This document shows, one piece after another, positions 7,476-14,383 of a DNA stretch of 21,712 nucleotides. The stretch's first letter is position 1, and each line of letters begins with the position of its first letter. The stretch is from Acidobacteriota bacterium. Its GTDB lineage: Bacteria; Acidobacteriota; Terriglobia; Bryobacterales; Bryobacteraceae. The notes under the pieces were generated by a model. It searched no databases. It worked only from the letters and a program-made list of their open reading frames with translations, and was not told where the DNA came from. The stretch covers positions 1 to 21,712 of the forward strand of contig VFZQ01000012.1 in the NCBI GenBank assembly GCA_016871135.1, written 5' to 3'. Both the position numbers and the translations under genes were made by a program.

Positions 7476-9566
7476 CTAACGCTTCAGCGCCTCCCGCGCC
7501 GCGATGCCGACGACGTCGTTCGGCGATTGCATCGCTTCTGCCTCGCGCAGCAGCGCCGGCGCCGCCTTCAAATTTCCGAGTGCCCGAATCGCTTCCGCCT
7601 GGGCGAGATAGCTGTCGTCCTTACGAAACCGCTCTTCGAAGAACGCCGCGAGGGACGCGTCCTTCAAACGATTGAGCGCCGCCAGGGACGCTGTACGCAC
7701 TCCGGAGTTACGATCTTCCACGGCACGGGCGCGAAGAAACGCGACGTCACCGGCCGGCAGCGCATCTCGCCGCACCGCCCAGAATGGATCGCTCTCGGCC
7801 GCCTTGCGCAGAGCGCTTGTGATCGCTGGATCCGCCGCACGAGTCCGCAACGCCGCGGCCGCGTCCATGCGTCCAATCGCGTTGTCATGCGCGAGTTGGT
7901 ACAGCAGTTCCTCCTCGGATTTGTCGAATGTCAGCTCCTTGAGCAGAACGTCTCCGTCGTCGAAGTGAACCAACAACGGCTTGGTTGCGGCCGGCAACGA
8001 AAACAATTCCTCCCGCTGCCGCACCCATACGTTGTGAACCTGTTTCCCGGCGGCCGTTGTAATGCCGATGGCAACCGGCAGCGCGTAGAGTTCGCTCTGC
8101 TTCTGCGCGACCTTCAACCGGATGACGCCGGAGTCCCATGTATAGCTGACCTCAAGTTTCGGATGGCCGGCGCGAAAGACCCATTGATCAAAGAACCAGT
8201 CGAGCGTTTGGCCGGACGCCTCGCGAATCGCGATCTGCAAGTCGTGCGTGTCCGCGGAACCGAAGGCGTGCTTTTTCAAGTAGTGCGCGATCGACCGGCG
8301 AAACGGCTCTTCGCCCATCTGCGCGCGCAACATGCCGATCACCACCGCGCCTTTCTGATACGTGTGGCGGTCGAAATTTTCGTTGGGTTGATTCCAGCGA
8401 TCGAGAACGATCGGCCGCATATAGCGCTGCTTCGCCTCGGCCAGGTAGGCGCGCTTCTTCGCGAGAAGATCGAGGGCGCCGGCATCTTCCCCGAGCGACT
8501 GCTTGAGGTAGAAGTGTTCATAGTAAGTCGCGAAACTCTCGTTGAGCCACGTGTGGCTCCAGTCGCGCATCGTGACCAGATTGCCCCACCACTGGTGCGC
8601 CGCTTCGTGCGCGACCAGCCAGTGCGCAGGGAAGTCCTGATCGGCGCGCGCGTCGTGAATCGTGTTGTCGCCGATCACGGTCGCGCTGGTGCTCTCCGCG
8701 CCGCCGCGAAAATCGGGCAGCGTGATCTGATCGTACTTCGGCCAAGGATACGGATAGCCAAGTTCGCGAACGAAGAAGTCGATGATCTCGCGTGTTTTCC
8801 CGAAGCTGCGTTCGGCGTGGGGCGCGTCCTTGGGATAGACCCAATACGAAACGGGCAGCGCGCCCTTCAGGTCTTTCACCTGCACATACGGCCCGGCGAT
8901 GAAGACATAGAGATACGTGGAGTGCGGTTGACTCTGCGCCCAGTGAAACGTCTTTTCGCGCTTGGCGCGATTGATGGTCACCGACCGCAACACGCCATTG
9001 GCGATCACTTGATAGCCGGCGTCGACGGTGGCGATGATCTCATGCGTGGCCTTGTCGTTCGGGTGGTCGTAACAGGGGAACCAGTGGCGCGCGCCCTCCG
9101 GAAAAGACAGCGTGTGGATTAGGCGAGGGCGTGTTGCGGTGGCGGGCTTGAACGTCAAGCCGAGGCCGTAGCCATTCGGCATGCCGAACGCAGTCGGGTC
9201 GATCGAAACGTTGTCGGCTCGATAGGAAATCGTGACCGTGGCTTCTTCGTGATAGCGATACGCGCGGCCGAGGTGAATCGTCAGCTTGCCGGGCGACTGC
9301 TCGAAACGAAGAGTGCCCGCCGACGTGACGCGAAACGTCTCGGCGTCGAGTACCAGCGTGTCGAAGCCGTCGCGCAACGGGCGGAAACGAATATCGGTCT
9401 TGCCTTGAAACGACCGGATGTCTTCGTTGAAGCTAAGCTCGATGCGATAGTGCAACACGTCGAAATCGTGGCTGCGCTCGGCGCGGCGCGGACGCGTGTT
9501 GACGTCGACTTGCGCGGCGAGTTGGGCCACGAGCCCAATCAGCAAAAGTACGCGTGGAATCGTCAT
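7476..9566 (-). CDS. M1 family zinc aminopeptidase, exported, with HEAT-like C-terminal region
   Basis: The 696-residue product has a Sec-type signal (MTIPRVLLLIGLVAQLAAQ) and then the M1 (gluzincin) fold. The zinc site is HEAAHQWWGN with His320, Glu321 and His324, followed after 18 residues by Glu343 in WLNESFATYYE. The transition-state tyrosine is probably Tyr403 (HTYQKGAVV). The substrate-binding motif, normally G-x-M-E-N, reads GGAES (288-292), so Met and Asn are both replaced. Residues about 560-696 are Ala/Leu-rich helical repeats (HEAT-like), as in many M1 enzymes. The ATG at 9566 overlaps the previous stop as ATGA and begins the signal peptide; the longer frame to 9728 has no such support. 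It probably removes N-terminal residues from peptides outside the cytoplasm, working with the preceding Xaa-Pro-type peptidase. Confidence 0.92.
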   Translation of the reverse strand: MTIPRVLLLIGLVAQLAAQVDVNTRPRRAERSHDFDVLHYRIELSFNEDIRSFQGKTDIRFRPLRDGFDTLVLDAETFRVTSAGTLRFEQSPGKLTIHLGRAYRYHEEATVTISYRADNVSIDPTAFGMPNGYGLGLTFKPATATRPRLIHTLSFPEGARHWFPCYDHPNDKATHEIIATVDAGYQVIANGVLRSVTINRAKREKTFHWAQSQPHSTYLYVFIAGPYVQVKDLKGALPVSYWVYPKDAPHAERSFGKTREIIDFFVRELGYPYPWPKYDQITLPDFRGGAESTSATVIGDNTIHDARADQDFPAHWLVAHEAAHQWWGNLVTMRDWSHTWLNESFATYYEHFYLKQSLGEDAGALDLLAKKRAYLAEAKQRYMRPIVLDRWNQPNENFDRHTYQKGAVVIGMLRAQMGEEPFRRSIAHYLKKHAFGSADTHDLQIAIREASGQTLDWFFDQWVFRAGHPKLEVSYTWDSGVIRLKVAQKQSELYALPVAIGITTAAGKQVHNVWVRQREELFSLPAATKPLLVHFDDGDVLLKELTFDKSEEELLYQLAHDNAIGRMDAAAALRTRAADPAITSALRKAAESDPFWAVRRDALPAGDVAFLRARAVEDRNSGVRTASLAALNRLKDASLAAFFEERFRKDDSYLAQAEAIRALGNLKAAPALLREAEAMQSPNDVVGIAAREALKR

Positions 9567-10975
9567 GGCTTTGTTAGCGCGCGGAGTTGCAGAAGACCCG
9601 GCTCCCGCATCAGCTTCTCGATCTCGTCGGGTGTCGACACGAGAAAGTCCGTAAAGTTCTCGACGCCGGTGGCTGTCACGGCGACGACATCTTCCATGCG
9701 GACATAAAGATTCTCCTCGGGAATCCAAAGCATCGGATCAAGCGCAAAGACGATACCTTCGACGAACGGTTTGCCTCGATAGTTTCCGGGATCGTGGACG
9801 GTCATGCCCACGGGGTGCTGGAGGTGGCCCCGGAAGTTGAGCGCGGCTACGGCGCCTTTCCGGTAATTCGGGTTGGTGAACGTCAACGTCTTGAGGAACG
9901 CCTCCATTTCCGTACGCGCGCCGTCGAGCACCTGATCGGGCGTCACCCCAGGCCGAATGCGTTTCAAAAACGCACCGCGGTAGGCAAGAATGAATTCGCA
10001 CAGCGCGCGCTGGTCCGGCGTGAACTTACCATTCACCGGCCAGTGCCTCGTGATGTCGCTGGTGTAGTAGCGATAGTCGGGCGCGTAGTCCATGAGCACG
10101 AGGTCTCCGGACTTGAGGACGCTCGCGTTGTGATGGTAGTGGCCGTGCCACGCGTTCGTTCCACCACCGATGATGGCCGGATACGCGGGGTATCTCGATC
10201 CATTCAGCAGAAAGACATAGCGCGCAACGGCATCCAACTGATACTCGTAGATACCCGGCCGCGTGCTGCGAATCGCCTCGGTAATCGCGAGGCCGGCGAT
10301 CTGCGAGGCGCGGCGGATTACCGAAATCTCCCTGGGACTCTTGATGAGGCGCATCGGATCGAGTACGGGCGTGAGGTCGCGCAGTTCAAACGTCGGAAAG
10401 CGGCTGCGCAGCAGCGAGAGCAGGTGGCCGGTGCGCGATGGCCGACCGTCCCATGGATCGGAGGCGGCTTCGGCAACGCGGCGCAACATCTCGTCACGGC
10501 TGCCGGTGGCGCCCTCCTCGGGACTGAACGGGACATAGAGCGCTGGCGCCGGATGATGGACTTGAATCGGCGCCAGATGACGAGCCAGCATTTCGACACC
10601 GAACACATCGTCGACGCCGGCGCGTTCCTTGACGATTGCGACATCTTCCGCGGCCACCACCGGGCCCACTTGCCGTTCCCACGCGGGATTCCGGTGTTGT
10701 AGGTACACGCTCGTTTTGCGGGTGCGGCCATCCAGAAGCATGTAACAGTTCGGAGACTCTATGCCGCTTAGGTAGTAGAACTCGTTCGACTGCCGAAATA
10801 TGTGCGGTGTGTCGGTCGCCGATGCGCACGGGATAAGAGCCAGCGCCCTGCGGCCAATCGCGTCGAAGACTTTGGCGCGGCGCTCCTGAAACTCGGCCGG
10901 CGGAAAGTCTTTCTGGTCGATTCCATTGGGTTGCGCCGAAGCGATCACGGAAAGAAAAAAGATTGCGTGTTTCAT
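9563..10975 (-). CDS. M24B aminopeptidase P-like (Xaa-Pro) metallopeptidase, exported
   Basis: This 470-residue protein has a short hydrophobic N-terminus (MKHAIFFLSVIASAQ) compatible with export, an AMP_N-type N-terminal domain (about 25-170) and a pita-bread M24 domain (about 215-450). Predicted metal ligands are Asp296 (VLMDYAP), Asp307 (YTSDITRHW), His387 (QHPVGM) and Glu428 (RMEDVV). The fourth ligand, usually Glu in E-P-G-[LI]-Y, appears as Asp413 (FALDPMLW), a conservative change. AWHGHY (His277) matches the conserved histidine of aminopeptidase P. Members cleave the N-terminal residue before proline. The ATG at 10975 overlaps the enolase stop as ATGA, and its own stop overlaps the M1 start, so it sits inside a chain of coupled genes. 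The frame extends to 11230 upstream, but only as antisense-like sequence without a start signal. Confidence 0.9.
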   Translation of the reverse strand: MKHAIFFLSVIASAQPNGIDQKDFPPAEFQERRAKVFDAIGRRALALIPCASATDTPHIFRQSNEFYYLSGIESPNCYMLLDGRTRKTSVYLQHRNPAWERQVGPVVAAEDVAIVKERAGVDDVFGVEMLARHLAPIQVHHPAPALYVPFSPEEGATGSRDEMLRRVAEAASDPWDGRPSRTGHLLSLLRSRFPTFELRDLTPVLDPMRLIKSPREISVIRRASQIAGLAITEAIRSTRPGIYEYQLDAVARYVFLLNGSRYPAYPAIIGGGTNAWHGHYHHNASVLKSGDLVLMDYAPDYRYYTSDITRHWPVNGKFTPDQRALCEFILAYRGAFLKRIRPGVTPDQVLDGARTEMEAFLKTLTFTNPNYRKGAVAALNFRGHLQHPVGMTVHDPGNYRGKPFVEGIVFALDPMLWIPEENLYVRMEDVVAVTATGVENFTDFLVSTPDEIEKLMREPGLLQLRALTKP

Positions 10976-12072
10976 GATGTGTAAACCGGTTTTCCAAGTA
11001 CTTCCATGCGCGGCGTGAAGCCGAGGCCAGGGCGCGGCGGCGCGGCCAACCGGCCGCCGTCGCGTTGCGGCGCGCCGTCGGCGATGCTGACGGTGACGTA
11101 ACTGTTGAAGTCCGTCGACGAGAACAGAAATCGCGGCGACGTGCTGTGCGCCAGATGCGCGATCGCCGCCGTGACAATGTCGCCGCCCCAGGTGTCCTCG
11201 ATCGTCATCGCGATGCCGAGCGAGACACATAGATCGCGGATCTGCCGCGCTTTCGTCAACCCGCCGACCTTCGAAATTTTCAGGTTGACCACGTCCATCG
11301 CGCGGTCCTCATACCCGCGCAGCACCGCACCGATGTCGTCGATCACCTCATCAAGAATGAACGGGCGGTTCGTGTGCTCGCGGACCGCGAGACACTCTTC
11401 ATAGCGCATGCACGGCTGTTCGATGTAGACATCGACATCGCGCACCGCATCGGCGACGCGAATCGCCTGGTGCTGCGTCCAACCCGTGTTCGCGTCGGCA
11501 ACAAGCACATCGCCGCGCTGCAGCTCCTTCGAAGCCAGGCGGATGCGTTCGATATCGACATCCGGATCGCCGCCGACCTTCAACTGAAACTTCGTGTAGC
11601 CTTCGCTGCGATAGCGGCCGACCATGCGCGCCATCTGCTCGGGCGCTTCCTGCGAGATCGCGCGGTACAGTGCGAAGCTCTCGCCGAACCGGCCGCCAAG
11701 CAGCGCGGCGACCGGCTGCCCGCATACTTTGCCGAGGATGTCCCAGCACGCGACATCGATCGCCGATTTCACATACGGATGCCCTCGCATCGCGCTGTCC
11801 ATCGCCTGGTTGATAAGCGCGAGCTGCGTCGGATCATGGCCAATCAGTTGCGGCGCGAGCTCTGCAATTCCCGTTCGCGCCCCGGCGGCATACGCCGGCA
11901 AGTAGGCCGCGCCGAGCGGACAAATCTCGCCGTATCCGGTGACGCCTTCATCGGTGTGGACCGCGACCACCGTCGAGTCGAAGACCTCCACCGAATTGCC
12001 GCCCGACCACTTGTAACTCCCTTCGTGGAGCGGCAGACCGGCCTGATAACACTTGATTTGAGTAATGACCAT
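10972..12072 (-). CDS. Enolase-superfamily (MLE-subgroup-like) enzyme, hydroxyproline betaine epimerase / cis-3-hydroxyproline dehydratase type
   Basis: The 366-residue cytoplasmic enzyme has the MR_MLE N-terminal cap (about 1-125) and TIM barrel. Likely metal ligands are Asp193 (LVADANTG), Glu218 (VYIEQPC) and Asp241 (FILDEV). Catalytic bases are a lysine on each side: Lys165 in KFQLKVGG and Lys265 in NLKISKVGG, the two-lysine arrangement of racemases/epimerases and not the His-Asp dyad of mandelate racemase or fuconate dehydratase. The stretches FDSTVVAV, CPLGAAYLPAYAAG, GHPYVKSAIDVACWD and HSTSPRFLFSSTDFNSYVTV are, from memory, close to HpbD (4R-hydroxyproline betaine 2-epimerase) and cis-3-hydroxy-L-proline dehydratase. 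A proline-analogue substrate is therefore plausible but not proven. The ATG at 12072 has AGGAG 5 nt upstream, built on the preceding stop codon, which excludes the longer 378-residue frame. Confidence 0.88.
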   Translation of the reverse strand: MVITQIKCYQAGLPLHEGSYKWSGGNSVEVFDSTVVAVHTDEGVTGYGEICPLGAAYLPAYAAGARTGIAELAPQLIGHDPTQLALINQAMDSAMRGHPYVKSAIDVACWDILGKVCGQPVAALLGGRFGESFALYRAISQEAPEQMARMVGRYRSEGYTKFQLKVGGDPDVDIERIRLASKELQRGDVLVADANTGWTQHQAIRVADAVRDVDVYIEQPCMRYEECLAVREHTNRPFILDEVIDDIGAVLRGYEDRAMDVVNLKISKVGGLTKARQIRDLCVSLGIAMTIEDTWGGDIVTAAIAHLAHSTSPRFLFSSTDFNSYVTVSIADGAPQRDGGRLAAPPRPGLGFTPRMEVLGKPVYTS

Positions 12073-12077
12073 TTCTT

Positions 12078-12082
12078 CTCCT
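12078..12082 (-). promoter_or_regulatory. Shine-Dalgarno of the enolase-family gene, overlapping the upstream stop
   Basis: AGGAG lies 5 nt before the ATG at 12072. Its first bases are part of the TAG stop codon of sulfatase 2, so ribosomes finishing the sulfatase end exactly on this site. It decides the start in favour of 12072 over the in-frame ATG at 12108. Confidence 0.75.
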
Positions 12083-13442
12083 ACAACCCCGCCGGATTCT
12101 GTTTCCACGCCCGCAGCCGCCCGGCCAGCCGCTCAACGACCGCCGGATTCTCGGCGGCCACGTTATCCACTTCAAGCGCGTTCTTCACGATGTCATAAAG
12201 TTCGACGTTTCCGTTATCCGGATTCAGCAGCAGCTTCCAAGGGCCGTCGCGAATAATCAGTTTCGGACTGCGGTTGATCAGATCGCCGACGGTATCTTCG
12301 CGCAGATCCCAGAACAGCGGACGCCGCCTCGCAACGGGCGCGCCTTTGATGGCCACCGCCAAGTTCTCACCGTCGATGTCGGATGCAGGCGGAACGCGCG
12401 CGCCAGCCAGCGAAGCGAGCGTCGGCAGAAAGTCGACCGCCCCAAAAATCGTCGACTCGGCCACCGTGCCTGCCGGCGTTCCCTTCGGCCAGCGCACGAT
12501 CAGCGGCACGCGGATTCCGCCCTCGTAGCCCGAACGCTTGCGTCCGCGGAACGGCCCGGGATTGCCGACTCCGTGCTCCTCGGCGTTGTCGATCACGATG
12601 TCCTCCGGCCCGTTGTCGCTGCTGAAGAGCAGGATTGTATTCCGCGCGAGGCCCAGTTCGTCGAGCCGCTGCAATAGCCTGCCGATTTGGCGATCGATGT
12701 CGGTGACCGAACCGTAGTAGATGCGGAACGGCGAACCGTGTTTCTTGTACGGCTCCATTTGCTGCGCCGTGGTCTCGAGTTTCGCATGCGGATCGAAAAA
12801 CCAGGAGTCGATAAAGAACGGGCGGTCCTTGTTCTGTTCGACGAAGCGGATCGTCTCGTCGACGATCAACTCGTTCGAGCGCGCCTTCCACTCCGCCCAC
12901 CGCGGGCCCGGCCTCGCGTCCTCCCACACGTTCCAGCCCGTGCTGCCGGGCGGCAACCGAAGCAGGCCGTCACCGTCGTCGAGCACGATGCGGTGATGCT
13001 GAAACCCGTACTCGGTGGGCCGGGGCGCGTCCGGATCGTCGGACGACGAAAGGTGCCACTTGCCGAAATGGGCGGTCGCGTAGCCGGCATCGCGCAGCAG
13101 GCGGGGAAGCAGCGGCTGCTTCGGATCGAGCCACGGCGGCATCCCGCGGCGCAGGTTGTCGGCCTTGCCGCGAAAGTGCCGCACCACACCGTGCCGCAGT
13201 GTAAAGCGGCCTGTCAGAAAACTGGCCCGGCTCGGCGAACAGACAGCCGCGGCTACGTAGAACTGCGTGAATCGCGCACCCTCCCGCGCCATGCGGTCGA
13301 GCACGGGCGTCTGGACACGGCGATTTCCGTAGCAGCCCAAGTCGCCCCAGCCGAGATCGTCGGTGAGCAGGAAGATGATGTTCGGCGGCCGCTCCGATCC
13401 CGTCTGCGCCGCGAGACCCGCCAGAAATTCACGTCGTGTCAT
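12081..13442 (-). CDS. Sulfatase 2 (formylglycine-dependent, Tat-exported)
   Basis: This 453-residue S1-type sulfatase starts MTRREFLAGLAAQ, a compact Tat signal. Asp28-Asp29 in LLTDDLGWGDLGCYGN are metal ligands. The signature is C-S-P-S-R with Cys68 as the formylglycine precursor. FGKWHLSS, FFDPHAKLET and LFSSDNGPED supply the other conserved active-site segments, and RKRSGYEGGIRVPLIVRWPK is typical of the family. The ATG at 13442 overlaps the aldo/keto reductase stop as ATGA; a start 8 codons earlier is possible but would bury the Tat motif. It is the only sulfatase inside the long operon and the strongest hint that the operon's substrate carries a sulfate ester. It differs clearly from sulfatases 1 and 3 in sequence, so different sulfate positions are likely (inference). 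Confidence 0.93.
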   Translation of the reverse strand: MTRREFLAGLAAQTGSERPPNIIFLLTDDLGWGDLGCYGNRRVQTPVLDRMAREGARFTQFYVAAAVCSPSRASFLTGRFTLRHGVVRHFRGKADNLRRGMPPWLDPKQPLLPRLLRDAGYATAHFGKWHLSSSDDPDAPRPTEYGFQHHRIVLDDGDGLLRLPPGSTGWNVWEDARPGPRWAEWKARSNELIVDETIRFVEQNKDRPFFIDSWFFDPHAKLETTAQQMEPYKKHGSPFRIYYGSVTDIDRQIGRLLQRLDELGLARNTILLFSSDNGPEDIVIDNAEEHGVGNPGPFRGRKRSGYEGGIRVPLIVRWPKGTPAGTVAESTIFGAVDFLPTLASLAGARVPPASDIDGENLAVAIKGAPVARRRPLFWDLREDTVGDLINRSPKLIIRDGPWKLLLNPDNGNVELYDIVKNALEVDNVAAENPAVVERLAGRLRAWKQNPAGL

Positions 13443-14368
13443 GTGTAGTTCCAATCCTTGTCGCACACGGGAGTGAGTATCCGCAGCACCGCTTGCAGCA
13501 GCGCCGGGTCGATCGCCTCCTCACTCCAACGAACGTTGTTCATCACGGACTCGGGATCTGCCGTACTAAACAGGGTAGTCGGAATCTCCAGATTTTGACA
13601 CGCGAACTGGAGCGCGAGCCTGCTAATGGATGTGCCTTCGACGCGGCAGAACTCGGCCGCTTCGCGAAACACCGCTCGATCCTCCGCCGATGCCGGATGC
13701 CAAAACGGCGGCCCCTGTTCGGTGAGCAGGCCCGACCCGAATGGCGCGCCGTTGATGATGCCGATCTCCTTCTCCCGCGCCGGCGGCAGCAGACCAAGCA
13801 ACCGTGTATCGCTTAAGCAGTAGTGATTGTGCACAAGAGCCGCGTCAATCTCAACCAAGCGGAAGATCCGCTCCCACAGGTCGATCGGATAAATTCCAAA
13901 TCCCACCGCGCCGATGCGGCCTTCCTTCTTCAATTCACAAACGGCGTCGTAGCCTTCGCCGAGCGCCCACTCGGTGTGTTTTCTACCCTGGTATTCGATG
14001 TCATGAATGTAGACGATGTCGAAATAGTCGTTGCCCAGGCGTGCCGCGCTCGCCTCCACGGACGCGCGAATCCGCTCGCGAGAGTAATCGAGAGTGTCGC
14101 CACCGCCAGAATACTTTCCGGCCTTGGTCGAAAGGAAATAGCGATCGCGGGAAACGCCGCGCAACGCTTTGCCTAACATCGTTTCGGCTAGCGTGCCGCC
14201 ATACGCCGGCGCGACATCGAAATAATTGATGCCGCAGTCGAGCGCCGCGTGCACGGCCGCAATCGCCGCGGATTCGTCCACTTCGCCATACACGCCGCCG
14301 AGCGCCGACGCCCCGAAGCTAAGCCGCGAGACCTTTAGCCCTGTCTTTCCCAGCATCGTGTAGTTCAA
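13439..14368 (-). CDS. Aldo/keto reductase (L-galactose/L-fucose dehydrogenase-like)
   Basis: The 309-residue NAD(P)-dependent oxidoreductase is an (alpha/beta)8 AKR. The tetrad is Asp51 and Tyr56 in YFDVAPAYGG, Lys82 in LSTKAGKY and His122 in YIHDIEY. The N-terminus MLGKTGLKVSRLSFGASALG and the pattern DYSRERIRASVEAS are typical of the branch that includes L-galactose and L-fucose dehydrogenases, which oxidise sugars to lactones; others reduce aldehydes, so direction and substrate are open. The start is TTG at 14368, supported by AAGGGAG 9 nt upstream. An ATG four codons in (14356) lacks a comparable site. It begins 15 bp after the symporter stop and its own stop overlaps the sulfatase 2 start, so it is the second gene of the operon. 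Confidence 0.9.
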   Translation of the reverse strand: MNYTMLGKTGLKVSRLSFGASALGGVYGEVDESAAIAAVHAALDCGINYFDVAPAYGGTLAETMLGKALRGVSRDRYFLSTKAGKYSGGGDTLDYSRERIRASVEASAARLGNDYFDIVYIHDIEYQGRKHTEWALGEGYDAVCELKKEGRIGAVGFGIYPIDLWERIFRLVEIDAALVHNHYCLSDTRLLGLLPPAREKEIGIINGAPFGSGLLTEQGPPFWHPASAEDRAVFREAAEFCRVEGTSISRLALQFACQNLEIPTTLFSTADPESVMNNVRWSEEAIDPALLQAVLRILTPVCDKDWNYT

Positions 14369-14383
14369 TCGCCGGTGCTCCCT

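Noticed and set aside
7221..9122. 633-codon open frame on the plus strand, opposite TauE and the M1 aminopeptidase
   Set aside because: It is antisense to two clearly recognisable genes, has Arg-rich low-sense composition and no family motif. Such frames arise from GC-rich third-codon positions.
10972..14368. Non-phosphorylative L-fucose pathway (AKR as fucose dehydrogenase, enolase-family enzyme as fuconate dehydratase)
   Set aside because: The AKR fits, but the enolase has the two-lysine arrangement, is too short for fuconate dehydratases (about 440 residues) and lacks their His-Asp dyad. No lactonase or ketodeoxy-acid gene is present.
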